Source: DATFVJ01 sp963826515
GTDB lineage: Bacteria; Actinomycetota; Actinomycetes; Streptosporangiales; Streptosporangiaceae
Direction: 5' to 3'
Length of the DNA: 64,000 nt
NCBI GenBank assembly: GCA_963826515.1
Contig: CAWGXI010000005.1
Span: 431,693-495,692 of the forward strand
Shown: positions 35,471-44,500 of the stretch, piece after piece
Layout: the number at the start of each line of letters is the position of its first letter
Position numbering within the stretch: the stretch's first letter is position 1
Notes under the pieces: generated by a model
The model's database searches: none
What the model was told of the DNA's origin: nothing
The model's input: the letters and a program-made list of their open reading frames with translations, nothing else
Program-made: the position numbers and the translations under genes

Positions 35471-36376
35471 TCAGCCCGGCTGCCTGGCGTAGGCGACGGC
35501 CACCTCCGCGGCCAGGGCCGCGTTGTCTGCGATGAGCTGACGGTTGACCTCCACGCTACGCCCACCGCTCAGTTCATGGACAAGGGCGAGCACCGCCGGC
35601 GTGACTGCCTGACCGCTCACTCCCGCGCGCCGCACCCGCTCTACCGCCGCCGCGATCAGCGGCTCAATGTCTAGGCCATGCGCAGGTGGCTGGGCAAGCA
35701 GCACGCCCGATGACGGGTTGAGGTCCCAGTGCAGCGCCGCGATCCTGGCCGTTTCCTCGTGCGCGGACACCGTCGCAGATACCGGCGGGCCGCCGTCGGC
35801 GCTGTAGAACAAGGGCAGCGTGGCCGTCCGCCAGCCCAGCACGGGCACGCCGAGCGTCTCAAGCAGTTCGGCGGTAGCGTTGACGTCGAGTATCGACTTC
35901 GCGCCCGACGCCACCACCACGGCCGGAGTGCGCGCGATCTGCATCAGATCGCTGGAAATGTCCAGGTTCTCTGCGAAGCCGCGGTGGACCCCGCCGATCC
36001 CGCCCGTTCCCATGAACCGGATGCCCTGGACCCGGCAGATCGCGAGCGTGCCGCCCACCGTCGTGGCACCGAGGGCGCGCTGGGCGACGCAGACGGCGAG
36101 ATCGCGCGCGCCTGCTTTCCTGGCCGACGCGCCTGCCGCGGCGAACCGCTCGACGTCCGCACGACCCAGGCCCACCCGGACCGTTCCGTCGATGATGCCG
36201 ATCGTGGCCGGCGTCGCCCCTGCTCGGCGCACCCGTTCCTCGGCCGCGAGAGCCACCTCGAACCCTTGCCCGCCGGAGAAGCCATGCGCGATCAGCGTGG
36301 TCTCCAATGCGACCACCGGACGGCCGAGTCTCAGCGCCGCTGCGACCTCATCCGAGGCCTCGAACGGGATCATCAC
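35471..36376 (-). CDS. psuG: Pseudouridine-5'-phosphate glycosidase
   Basis: PsuG reversibly cleaves pseudouridine 5'-phosphate to uracil and ribose 5-phosphate. The 301-residue protein has the family hallmarks VALETTLIAHGF near residues 22-33, ATIGIIDGTVRVGL, GTGGIGGVHRG, and VASGAKSILDVNAT; the active-site Glu and Lys lie in the first and last of these. The start, GTG 36376 or ATG 36373, overlaps the psuK stop, so the two genes were translationally coupled. Because psuK is broken, the substrate would have to come from elsewhere. Confidence 0.94.
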   Translation of the reverse strand: MMIPFEASDEVAAALRLGRPVVALETTLIAHGFSGGQGFEVALAAEERVRRAGATPATIGIIDGTVRVGLGRADVERFAAAGASARKAGARDLAVCVAQRALGATTVGGTLAICRVQGIRFMGTGGIGGVHRGFAENLDISSDLMQIARTPAVVVASGAKSILDVNATAELLETLGVPVLGWRTATLPLFYSADGGPPVSATVSAHEETARIAALHWDLNPSSGVLLAQPPAHGLDIEPLIAAAVERVRRAGVSGQAVTPAVLALVHELSGGRSVEVNRQLIADNAALAAEVAVAYARQPG

Positions 36377-36776
36377 GGCATGGCTCCCATCCTGGCTACC
36401 GCCCTGGCCGCGGCTCGCAGGCCCAGGCTGACCCCGCCGAGCAGGTAGCCGGCGGCAAACGCGTCGCCTGCCCCGGTCGAGTCGACCGCCCGGGTGGGTA
36501 GTGCCCGGTGCACTACCCCGCCTGCGCGGACGCCCCTGGCACCGAGCTTTACCACCAGATCGGCACCAGGAAGTTCACCGACCAGTTCGGCCTCCGCCTC
36601 GTTGCCGAACACGATGTCGGGCCGCAGGCGCGCGAGCAGGTCGCGGAAGCGCTCGACGCCGAACCCGCGCAGCGCGGCGGTGGAGGACAGGTCGACGCTG
36701 ACGTTGGGCACCTGGCCAGCGGCGGCTAGCCCGGTAATTCGCACATGGACGTAGATCACGTCCGCTGGGCTGGCCG

Positions 36777-38534
36777 TTATGGCGGGCGGGTCGGGTCGAC
36801 GCCGGGCAGTTCTAGCAGCCTGGCCTGGATCGGGCTGGGCCTGGGGATCTGGGCCGGGCTGGTCGCGGAGGCCGGGAGCAGCTGCATGCTGGCCAGGGCG
36901 GTCAGGATGAGCCGGCCGGTAGGGCGGGCGGGCTGCCGGTTGTACAGTCCGTCGAGTTTGGCCTGCGGGGCGAGGTTGCGGCGGGCTTCCCGTTCGATCA
37001 GGCAGAAGACCAGTAGCGCGAGGCTTATGACGGTGATCAGCGCGGCGATCCGCCGGTTGCTGTTCAGGAATATCGGCGCGACGGCAAGGGGTCCTTTCAG
37101 GTTGCCGTAGCGGCGTTCGACGGCTTCCTGGGCCTTATAGCGGAGCAGTACCTCCGCGGCGGTGACGTCCGAGGCCAGGTTGGTGAGCAGGGCGTACCAG
37201 CCGTCGGTGGCGGCTTCGGCGTCGATCGCGGCCTGGCCGGACCACCAGGTGAGGGTGGGTTTGCCGGGTCCGCCGCTGCCGGTGCCCTGCCGGGTGCCGG
37301 CCGGACTGGGGCCGGTCTGGCCGGTACCGGCCGTCTGTTCGCTGCCGTCGGGGCCGCCGGCCGGGGCGGGGGCGGTGCCGACGATGTAGCGCAGGTAGGG
37401 GGCGGCCTTACGGTCGCGGGCGATCTGCTGGAGCCGGGCGGTGACCTTGTCCTGGCTGGGGTAGAACCGGCCGCCCAGGCCGGAGATCAGGCGGCCGAGG
37501 TCGTCTTGGGCGCGGGCGAGTTTCTTGGCGCGGCTGGCCGCGGCGGCACCGGCGCGGGCGGTGGAGTGCACGAAGATGCGGCGCAGCCGGATCGGCTGGT
37601 CGCTTTTGCGTTTGGAGTTGCGGATCGCAAACGGCTGGTCGTCTTCCAGGACATGCCAGCGGCCTAGCTGGCCGGGGCTGGTGGTCTTCTTGTGCTGGTC
37701 GCGTCCGGCGACATAGGCGACTTCGGTGGCCTTGCCCAGGTCGCAGGCGGCCAGTTCGGCAGCCTTGACGTAGAGCCTGGACGCGGGCGCCAGGAACGTG
37801 CAGCCGGCTGTGCTGATCGCGGCGACGTTGTCGTAGCTGATCAGCTTGGAGTCGCCGATCAGCAGGAACTTCTTCGCCCCGGCGATCTTCTGCAGGGCGG
37901 TCATCGCCCCGGTCACCTGGGAGATCTCGGCGTCCCCGCCGCTGTAGGCGCGGGCGTAGACCGGGATCCCGCCGTCGCCGGCGGCGGCGATGCCCGCCTG
38001 GATCTGCAGCAGATCGGTCCTGCGGTCCTTGGGGTGCCCGTAGGCGGGCGCCGGGTAGTCCTCATCGGCTTCGGGGTAGGCGCCGTAAAGCGAGAAGCTG
38101 GTCATGTCCCAGTGCAGCTGGCTGATGTCGATGCCGAAGGCGCCGATCGCGCGGACCGCGACCGCCCCGGTGATCTCCTCCAGGTGCGGGGCGATCGCAT
38201 CAAGGGTGCGGCCCAGCTTGTCGTCGTTCAGCGCGAGCGCGGGGATGCCGAGGATCTCCGGCACCGCCCAGTCGCGGGCCCAGCCCTGGACATGGACCAG
38301 CGGCGCGGGTGAGGTGAGCCGGTTGCAGACCATCGCCTCGACGGCCTGGCCCACGGTGAGGCTGGCCACCGGCCGGATCGGCACCAGCTTGTCGGTGATG
38401 CCGGCGATGTCCAGCCGCCGGCAGAAGGAGGCGATGACCGGCAGGGAACCCAGCATCTTGATCTGTCGTGCCGGGACATCCGCCCAGGTCAGCTCCCGAG
38501 CCGGGGCGGCCCGGCGCCGGCCGGCAATCACCAT
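36777..38534 (-). CDS. IS1634 family transposase
   Basis: The 585-residue protein begins at ATG 38534 and overlaps the DUF4338 gene as ATGGTGA. The N-terminal LPVIASFCRRLDIAGITDKL is the DUF4277 domain that precedes the DDE core in IS1634 transposases. The core is insertion-rich: WDMTSFSLYG likely holds the first Asp and IGDSKLISYDN the second; the Glu region lies near VERRYGNLKG. An open frame continues upstream to 38930 but only as a shadow of the neighbour gene. C-terminus: QIPRPSPIQARLLELPG. Confidence 0.85.
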   Translation of the reverse strand: MVIAGRRRAAPARELTWADVPARQIKMLGSLPVIASFCRRLDIAGITDKLVPIRPVASLTVGQAVEAMVCNRLTSPAPLVHVQGWARDWAVPEILGIPALALNDDKLGRTLDAIAPHLEEITGAVAVRAIGAFGIDISQLHWDMTSFSLYGAYPEADEDYPAPAYGHPKDRRTDLLQIQAGIAAAGDGGIPVYARAYSGGDAEISQVTGAMTALQKIAGAKKFLLIGDSKLISYDNVAAISTAGCTFLAPASRLYVKAAELAACDLGKATEVAYVAGRDQHKKTTSPGQLGRWHVLEDDQPFAIRNSKRKSDQPIRLRRIFVHSTARAGAAAASRAKKLARAQDDLGRLISGLGGRFYPSQDKVTARLQQIARDRKAAPYLRYIVGTAPAPAGGPDGSEQTAGTGQTGPSPAGTRQGTGSGGPGKPTLTWWSGQAAIDAEAATDGWYALLTNLASDVTAAEVLLRYKAQEAVERRYGNLKGPLAVAPIFLNSNRRIAALITVISLALLVFCLIEREARRNLAPQAKLDGLYNRQPARPTGRLILTALASMQLLPASATSPAQIPRPSPIQARLLELPGVDPTRPP

Positions 38535-39535
38535 GCCGCCGGGGCGGCAGCGGCCAGGCGCCGGGCCCGGCGGGCATCCAGGGTGCCCGCGTCTGCCTGG
38601 CCGGCCAGCCAGGAGGCGATCGCGGCGCCAAGCGCGCCCGGCGGCAGCCCGTGCAGGAACCGGCGGAAACTTGACTGTGACGGCGCGAGGTAGCCGCCGG
38701 ACCGGGGGGACCGGCGGGCACCGAACACCGCAAGCGCCTGCTGCCCGAACCCGGCAGCGTAATCCGCCATCGATGCCGGCCGGGTGTGCCCGGCCAGCAG
38801 GGCCGCCGCGGCGATCGCCGCCGTCGCGGCGTGGTCGTGCCGGATCCCGCGGGCATGCCGCGGGTCGCTCAGGGAAGCGCCGAGATGAGCGCGCAGTGCG
38901 GCCACCTGCGCCGCCGTCAGGTCCAGCCACGCCGCCGGCGCGGGCCAGCCGAACAGCACCGACGGGGCCGGCGCGCCCAGGGCGGCCAGGCCGCCGGGAT
39001 GCACCTCACGCAGCCAGCACCGCTTCACCCGGCCGTGGGGCACATAGCCGCGCCCGCCCGCGCCGCGGGCATACCCGCTCGTCGACCCGGCACAGGCGAA
39101 GGCGGCTGCGGCGTAGCACGCGCCGGTGTGCCGCGCCGGGTCGGTGAACGTCTCGACCGCCAGCACGATCTGGTTGCGCAGCTCCAGGTAGTCGCCGGGC
39201 AGCCGGGCCAGCGACCGGGCCAGTACCGCCGAGGCGAGGTTCGGCCGTCCGCCGGGCAGCACGCAGAACCGCTGGTTGCCCGCCAGCATCGGCAGCCGGT
39301 CGAGCCGGTCGGCGTCTGACCAGCCGATCACCGTGTCCCGGGCGGTGCACCGCAGCGCCGCCGACCCGTAGCCCACCAGCGCGACCCAGGAGCCGTCCAG
39401 GACGGCGACGTGCCGGACCACCGACCCGAACAGGCGCGCCCCGAGCCAGTGGTGCTCCCCAAGCAGCTGATCGAACCGGGGCACCTCAGCGCGCGACACC
39501 GGCCGCACCGTCAGATCGCCAGTCCAGGAGGCCAC
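38528..39535 (-). CDS. DUF4338 (DruA-like) protein with transposase-associated C-terminus, carried inside the IS
   Basis: Residues 15-165 match DUF4338, the domain of Druantia DruA: LLGEHHWLGARLFG, VGYGSAALRCTARDTVIGW, NQRFCVLPG, and LVAVETF-like VLAVETFTDPARHTGACY. Residues 220-320 (SDPRHARGIRHDHAATAAIA, LAPSQSSFRRFLHGLP) resemble the DDE_Tnp_1-associated region found at the N-terminus of ISAs1-type transposases. The gene precedes and overlaps the transposase, inside the same inverted repeats, so it is part of the element. It may be a helper or regulator of transposition. No other Druantia genes are present. Confidence 0.75.
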   Translation of the reverse strand: MASWTGDLTVRPVSRAEVPRFDQLLGEHHWLGARLFGSVVRHVAVLDGSWVALVGYGSAALRCTARDTVIGWSDADRLDRLPMLAGNQRFCVLPGGRPNLASAVLARSLARLPGDYLELRNQIVLAVETFTDPARHTGACYAAAAFACAGSTSGYARGAGGRGYVPHGRVKRCWLREVHPGGLAALGAPAPSVLFGWPAPAAWLDLTAAQVAALRAHLGASLSDPRHARGIRHDHAATAAIAAAALLAGHTRPASMADYAAGFGQQALAVFGARRSPRSGGYLAPSQSSFRRFLHGLPPGALGAAIASWLAGQADAGTLDARRARRLAAAAPAAW

Positions 39536-39978
39536 GCCGAAGTTCTATCAGCTACCGCTCCGTATGTCCAGCTGATCTTGGAGGTGCTGGACGGGCCACT
39601 ACAATCAGCGACTTTGACCAGCCGAGCAGGACACCGGCCGACGTCAGCCGGGCCGGCCGGTGATCGTCAGGCGATCGGCGAGGATCCGGAAGTTGATCTA
39701 TGTCCATGTGCGGATGGCCGGGCTAGCGCGGCCACGCGGATCGGCTCCGACACCAGACTGTAGGCAGGCAGGTGCAGCCGGATAGCGCCAGCGAGCCACC
39801 GCTCCCGCAGCGCAGCCGCCGTCAATCGCTGGCCGACCCCCCGGTCGGTGAGCATCGACCTGGTGGCACCATGATCCGACAGCGAGACGACCACGCCGGT
39901 GGTACCGTCTAGCACCAAAGCCGGGAAGTTAAGGGTTGCGGGCTGCTGTCAAGGGCGTGTCGTAGATCGACAAGACAA

Positions 39979-40033
39979 CGGAGGTCCGGTAAGACGGGAA
40001 ATCGACCAAGATCGACCGTCATGAGGACCTCCG
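39979..40033. promoter_or_regulatory. Hairpin masking the transposase start
   Basis: CGGAGGTCC (39979-39987) and GGACCTCCG (40025-40033) are perfect complements. The second arm ends exactly before the GTG start at 40034 and contains its AGG ribosome-binding bases, so readthrough mRNA from outside the element would fold and block initiation. Confidence 0.5.
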
Positions 40034-41473
40034 GTGCGTATTCAGTTTGCCACTGCGGCTGCCGTCACGACCATCACTAAGACGATCACGGTGGCGGCGG
40101 GGGTGTTTGCTCCCGGCCATTTGGGTGAGCTGACCTGGCAGGTGCCGTTCGAGCTGGCCGATGCGGTGCTGGAGGAGACCCGGGCCACCGAGCGGCGGCT
40201 GCGCTTGCTGCCCTCGCGGGTCGGGGTGTACTTCGTGCTGGCGCTGGGGCTGTTCCCGGGGCTGGGGTACCAGAACGTGTGGGCGAAGTTAACCGCTGCG
40301 CTGGACGCCCTGCCGGTACCATGCCCGTCGGCCAAGGCGCTGCGGGACCTGCGCCGCCGCGTCGGCGCGGCGCCGGTGAAGGCGTTGTTTGAGGTGCTGG
40401 CCGGGCCGGTGGCGCAGCCGCGCACCCCGGGGGTGCGGTTCGGCCGGTACCGGACGGTGGCCTTCGACGGCTGCACCTCCATCAAGGTGCCCGACACCGG
40501 GCGCAACCGCGGCTGGCTGGGGAAGATGAAAGCCGCGCTCGGGGTCACCGGCTACCCGGCGGTGGAGCTGATGACCTTGGTGGAGACCGGCACCCGGGCC
40601 CTGCTCGGCGCGGTGTTCGGGCCGCCCGCCACCGGCGAGGCCGATTACGCCCGCCAGCTGCTGCACCTGCTGCGGCCGGACATGCTGGTGCTGGCCGACC
40701 GGGGCTTCGACGCCGCCACGTTCCTGGCCGAGGTCGCCGCCACCCGCGCCCAGTTCCTGGTCCGGCTGCGCTCCAGCCGCCGGCTGCCGGTGCTGGCCCG
40801 GCTGGATGATGGCTCGTTCCTGTCCCGGATCGGCGAGCTGACCGTGCGGATCATCGAAGCGCACGTCACCGTCGCCTGCGCCGACGGCACCACCTACACC
40901 GGCAGCTACCGGCTGGCCACCACCCTGGCCGACCACCGCCGCTACCCAGCCGCCGCGCTGATCCGCCTTTACCACGAGCGCTGGGAACACGAGGTCGCCT
41001 ACCTGGCCCTGCGGCACACCCTGCTGGCCGGCCGGGTGCTGCGCTCAGAAGACCCAGCCGGCCTGGAACAGCAGATGTGGGCGCTGCTGGCCCTCTACCA
41101 GGCGCTGCGCCGGGCCATGGCCACCGCCGCCGAATCGGTCCCCGGCACCGACCCCGACCGGGCCAGCTTCACCATCGCCCTGGAAACCGCCAGGCAGACC
41201 CTGACCCAAGCCGCTGGCGTGGTCACCGCCGACGCCAGCCTCACCGGCCGCATCGGCCGCGCCGTCCTGGACGGCCTGCTCCCGCCCCGCCGCCCCCGGG
41301 TCAGCACCCGCAAAGTCAAATCCCCGCTATCGCGCTGGAACAAGGCCGACCCGCACCGGCCCGCGCGCAGCACCCCGGTAACCGCCCCGACCGTCGCCGT
41401 CAACGGCCCCGAGACGACAACTCAATCCGCGACACGCCGAGACCACTGCTTGATCGCCACGCCCGGCCCTTAA
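40034..41473 (+). CDS. IS4 family transposase
   Basis: The 479-residue protein has the IS4 layout: an N-terminal helical domain (LPSRVGVYFVLALGLFPG, residues 56-73), then DDE residues in TVAFDGCTS (first Asp), LVLADRGFDAATF (second Asp), and the YREK-like YHERWEHEVAYLALRHTLL that supplies the Glu. The start is GTG 40034, behind the hairpin. The stop lies inside the right inverted repeat. The frame is intact, so it may be active. Confidence 0.9.
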   Translation: MRIQFATAAAVTTITKTITVAAGVFAPGHLGELTWQVPFELADAVLEETRATERRLRLLPSRVGVYFVLALGLFPGLGYQNVWAKLTAALDALPVPCPSAKALRDLRRRVGAAPVKALFEVLAGPVAQPRTPGVRFGRYRTVAFDGCTSIKVPDTGRNRGWLGKMKAALGVTGYPAVELMTLVETGTRALLGAVFGPPATGEADYARQLLHLLRPDMLVLADRGFDAATFLAEVAATRAQFLVRLRSSRRLPVLARLDDGSFLSRIGELTVRIIEAHVTVACADGTTYTGSYRLATTLADHRRYPAAALIRLYHERWEHEVAYLALRHTLLAGRVLRSEDPAGLEQQMWALLALYQALRRAMATAAESVPGTDPDRASFTIALETARQTLTQAAGVVTADASLTGRIGRAVLDGLLPPRRPRVSTRKVKSPLSRWNKADPHRPARSTPVTAPTVAVNGPETTTQSATRRDHCLIATPGP

Positions 41474-41763
41474 CTACCCGGCATTGCGTCTAGCACTGGC
41501 CCGACGACATCGACGGCGCGGCCTGCAAGCTCCGCCGCGACGAGCCGGCCAGCGAGATCGGTTCCGCGCGCAGTCACGAGCCGCGCGTGCCCGCCGAGGG
41601 CGACGATCCAGGCCGCGACGTTGGCCGCCTGGCCTCCCGCGCCCACCCAGGTGCGCACGTCCGTGTCGGTCTCCTCGGCGACTGGCCCGGACGGGCAGAC
41701 GACGACGTCAAGGTTCGCGTCACCAAGGACACAGACCAAGCCGCCAGCCACGGCTCCCGCCAA

Positions 41764-42183
41764 TGCGACCTCCCACGCCGGTGCACGAGGATACTCGCTG
41801 ACCCGAGCGCTGCACCGCCGTGACCAGCGGCGCGGCGTCCGGCGACCCTGCCCCTCGGCTTGCCCGGGCCGGGAATCGGGCCCTGACGGAAGGCGTTGAT
41901 TACTGCGGGGTGGCGGGTGAAATTTGCCTGCCGCTGCCGGCCTTGCGTGGTCACGTCGGGAGTTCGGCCAGGCTAGTGGTCTGTCACGGGGTCCTCAGCG
42001 AACGGCGTCCCGGTGGGTGCATCGCAAGGCGGTGCTTGTCCTCGATGAGCGCTTCGCCGGTGCCACGCGCGAGGACGATCACGCCGCGAGATGCCCGCAT
42101 GGGCGTTGTCGTGAACCACAGAGCCAAAGAAGACTCCTCTGACAGACCACAGAGTTCGGCAAGCTAATGGAACGGACGGAGAA
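41764..42183. other. Intergenic region with inverted-repeat element
   Basis: This 420-bp divergent space lies between psuK and the MFS gene. GTGGTCTGTCA at 41976-41986 and TGACAGACCAC at 42141-42151 are perfect complements and bound a 176-bp segment with no coding similarity. This suggests another small non-autonomous element. Confidence 0.45.
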
Positions 42184-43464
42184 ATGGCGAGGCGCGCGCG
42201 CAGGCGCCGTCTGCGCGTGCTGGCGTTCCGCGATTTCAGGCTGCTGCTCGCTGACCGGCTGATCGCGCCGGCCGCGTTCGCGTTTTCCCTGGTCGGGGTC
42301 TCCTTCGCGGTGCTGAACGCGACCGGGTCGACCGCGGACCTGTCCTATGTGCTTGCCGCACAGATCGCGCCGTCACTCGTGTTCACGCTGATCGGTGGCG
42401 TGATAGCAGACCGGATCCCGGCACAGCGAGTGATCATCGCGGGAAACGTCATGATCGCGCTCGGGGAGGGAACGTTCGGCCTGCTTGTCCTCGCCCACCA
42501 GGCGCAGATGTGGCAGATGATCCTGCTCGAGACGCTGACCGGCACGGGCATGGCGGTCTTCTACCCGGCTTCGCAGGCGTTGCTGCCCAGGCTGGTCCCT
42601 GGCGAACTGCTACAGCAAGCCAGCGCGCTCAGCCGGCTGGCGATGAATGCCGCGCAGATGGGCGGCGCTGCCGCCGCAGGTGTATTCGTCGCCGCCGCCG
42701 GACCCGGCTGGGCCCTCGCCACCTGCGGCATCGGCATGCTGATCTCGGTGCCGCTGCTGCTTTCCATCCGCGCAGTCCCGCATCAGCCGCAGCAGCGGCC
42801 CGGGATGTTCCGCGAGCTAAGCGAGGGATGGTCGGAGTTCCGCTCCCGCACCTGGCTTTGGGTGATCGTCGCACAGTTCTGCGTGATCATGATGGCCTGG
42901 TACGGCTCATTCCAGGTGCTTGGACCTGTGGTGGCCAAGGAACATCTCGGCGGCGCCGCCGCCTGGGGCGCGATCACCGCGGCCGAGTCCATCGGCCTGA
43001 TCGGCGGCGGGCTCGCCTCGCTGCGCTTCAGCCCGCGCCGGCCCATGCTCTTCGTCGTGCTCATCGGCGGCGCCATGGCGATCTCGCCGCTTTCCCTGGC
43101 GATGCTGTGGCCGCTGCCGGTGATCTGCCTCGCGGCCTTCGGCCTCGGCATCACGATCGAGATGATGATGGTGCAGTGGACCGTGGCCCTGACCACGAAT
43201 ATCCCACCAGCCAAACTGGCCCGCGTCTTTGCCTACGACGCGCTCGGCTCGGTTATGGCTATGCCCGCGGGTGCCCTGGTGGCAGGTCCCGTCGCTGCCG
43301 CGGTCGGGGTCTCCGCCACGCAGTACGGCGCTGCAGCCGCGATCCTCGCGGCGTCGGCGCTCGCACTCATCCCCCGCGACGTGCGCGCGATGCGTGCACA
43401 CGGTCCGGCTGGCGGGCCTGACGGTGAGGCAGCCATGCCGCTAGAGGCTGCCGTGCCAACCTGA
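42184..43464 (+). CDS. Major facilitator superfamily transporter
   Basis: A 426-residue inner-membrane protein with about 12 hydrophobic segments, starting with RLIAPAAFAFSLVGVSFAVL. The segment DRIPAQRVIIAGNVMIALGE after helix 2 corresponds to MFS motif A, and the whole resembles MFS_3 (enterobactin/macrolide exporter-like) proteins, which usually export drugs or siderophores. The C-terminal tail after residue 400 is hydrophilic. It is followed 26 bp later by the XdhC gene, so the two may be co-transcribed, though their link is unclear. Confidence 0.88.
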   Translation: MARRARRRRLRVLAFRDFRLLLADRLIAPAAFAFSLVGVSFAVLNATGSTADLSYVLAAQIAPSLVFTLIGGVIADRIPAQRVIIAGNVMIALGEGTFGLLVLAHQAQMWQMILLETLTGTGMAVFYPASQALLPRLVPGELLQQASALSRLAMNAAQMGGAAAAGVFVAAAGPGWALATCGIGMLISVPLLLSIRAVPHQPQQRPGMFRELSEGWSEFRSRTWLWVIVAQFCVIMMAWYGSFQVLGPVVAKEHLGGAAAWGAITAAESIGLIGGGLASLRFSPRRPMLFVVLIGGAMAISPLSLAMLWPLPVICLAAFGLGITIEMMMVQWTVALTTNIPPAKLARVFAYDALGSVMAMPAGALVAGPVAAAVGVSATQYGAAAAILAASALALIPRDVRAMRAHGPAGGPDGEAAMPLEAAVPT

Positions 43465-43490
43465 GGCCAGGCCGTGGCAAGCTCGGGAGC

Positions 43491-44027
43491 ATGACGAGCT
43501 CATACAATGCAGGCGCCGACCCGGCCTGCGAAGTCGCGCACGGCCGCGTCCCCGCATCGGCGGACTCGCGCGTGCTGATCGCGGTCTTCTCCTCGCCTGT
43601 AGCCGAGTACCTGCTGCGTTACGGCGGTGACGCTGGGTTCGCTACCGTCCTCGTCGAGCCTGACGAGCGGCTCGCGCAGGCCGCACGCGACAGCGGCGCC
43701 GCGGCGAAGGTGCTGTCCGAGGTTCCTGCAATCCCCGGCAAGACAGCCGACCTCGTGGTCACCGACCATCACCGGCCCGAGCTCGGCATCGTGCTCCGCG
43801 ATGCGCTGGCCGGCCAGGCCCGCTGGATCGGGGTGATGGGCAAACCAGGGATTCCGCCGCCGCACATCCCCGCGCTCACCGGACTCGGCGTCGGGGCGGC
43901 CGACATCGCCCGCGTGCACCGCCCGATCGGCCTGAACATCGGCTCGCGGCCGCCACCGGAAATCGCGATCGCCACCCTGGCCGGCCTGATCGCCGATCGC
44001 AACGGCCGCCCAGGCGGGTTCTTCTAG
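43491..44027 (+). CDS. XdhC family protein (Moco enzyme maturation), Rossmann domain only
   Basis: The 178-residue protein matches the C-terminal Rossmann part of XdhC: VLVEPDERLAQAARDSGAAA, DLVVTDHHRPELGIVLRDAL, WIGVMGKPGIPPPH, and RVHRPIGLNIGSRPPPEIAI. XdhC-type proteins bind and sulfurate molybdenum cofactor for insertion into xanthine-oxidase-family enzymes. The usual N-terminal CoxI domain is absent. It could serve the PaoABC-like enzyme at 26.5-30.2 kb, but they are 13 kb apart. Confidence 0.82.
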   Translation: MTSSYNAGADPACEVAHGRVPASADSRVLIAVFSSPVAEYLLRYGGDAGFATVLVEPDERLAQAARDSGAAAKVLSEVPAIPGKTADLVVTDHHRPELGIVLRDALAGQARWIGVMGKPGIPPPHIPALTGLGVGAADIARVHRPIGLNIGSRPPPEIAIATLAGLIADRNGRPGGFF

Positions 44028-44175
44028 CTGTTCAAAACCACGCCAAGCCACACCTGGCCGCGCCGGTGGATTGCACCGGATTCGTTGCCGCCGCGCCGCG
44101 CAGCCGGCCCGCGGTCATGCCAGCCACGGTGAATCGTGGTCGCTCGCCCTCGCGCTCAGGTTGGCAAGTTACGAA

Positions 44176-44307
44176 CCGTTATGGCTGTGCCGGCCCGGGA
44201 GGGACGACCCCCCCGGAACCCCCGCTGCGCTGCGCAAGCGGCGCCAGGCGGCAGCCGTTATGGCTGTGCCGGCCCGGGAGGGACGACCCCCCGGAACCCC
44301 CCGCTGC
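44176..44307. repeat. 53-bp direct repeat, two copies
   Basis: The unit starting CCGTTATGGCTGTGCCGGCC is present at 44176-44228 and 44255-44307, 79 bp apart, with one-base length differences in the C-tract. Confidence 0.85.
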
Positions 44308-44500
44308 CGCGCCGCCATAGCGGGGTTATTTATTCCCGTGGCCTCGCTGCTGTTTGCCGGGGCGAGCGGGACCGAGTGCATCACGTCACGGCGTGTGACC
44401 GGATGGCCACGTCAGGCTATTTTGCCGCCTTCAGGCAGCGGTCCTGCACATGAGATCGGCTACCCGCCGGGCTCCGACGGCTGTTCCGGTGGTAGCAGCG

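Larger units (their letters stand above)
36731..39721 (-). mobile_element. IS1634-type insertion sequence with two ORFs (2991 bp)
   Basis: Left end CCGGTAATTCGCACATGGAC and right end GTCCATGTGCGGATGGCCGG are inverted repeats extending about 30 bp. The element is flanked by the direct repeat GCTAGC at 36725-36730 and 39722-39727. Excision rejoins psuK in frame. It encodes a DUF4338 protein and a DDE transposase as an overlapping pair. Confidence 0.85.
39916..41486 (+). mobile_element. IS4-like insertion sequence (1571 bp) in psuK
   Basis: Inverted repeats are CAAAGCCGGGAAGTTAAGGG at the left and the complement of CAATGCCGGGTAGTTAAGGG at the right. The 10-bp direct repeat CGTCTAGCAC flanks the element at 39906-39915 and 41487-41496, which fits the 9-12 bp duplications of IS4-group elements. 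Precise removal restores psuK as GPVLDGTTG. Confidence 0.92.
36373..41763 (-). pseudogene. psuK: PfkB family kinase (pseudouridine kinase, psuK) split by two insertion sequences
   Basis: Three pieces of one PfkB kinase are separated by mobile elements. The 5' piece (41763 to 41487) has VLGDANLDVVV and WVGAGGQAANVAAWIVALGG. The middle piece (39905 to 39722) reads GTTGVVVSLSDHGATRSML. The 3' piece (36724 to 36373) has the anion-hole motif STGAGDAFAAGYLLGG. Removing both elements and one copy of each target duplication leaves 813 bases, 270 codons plus stop, fully open. Position before psuG identifies it as pseudouridine kinase. As it stands the gene cannot make a whole kinase. Confidence 0.9.

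Noticed and set aside
38104..39147. Forward 347-codon open frame over the IS1634-type element
   Set aside because: It is antisense to the transposase and DUF4338 genes and has low-complexity Arg/Pro composition.
38528..39535. Druantia anti-phage system
   Set aside because: Only a DruA-like domain is present, inside an insertion sequence; no druB to druE, helicase or methylase genes are nearby.
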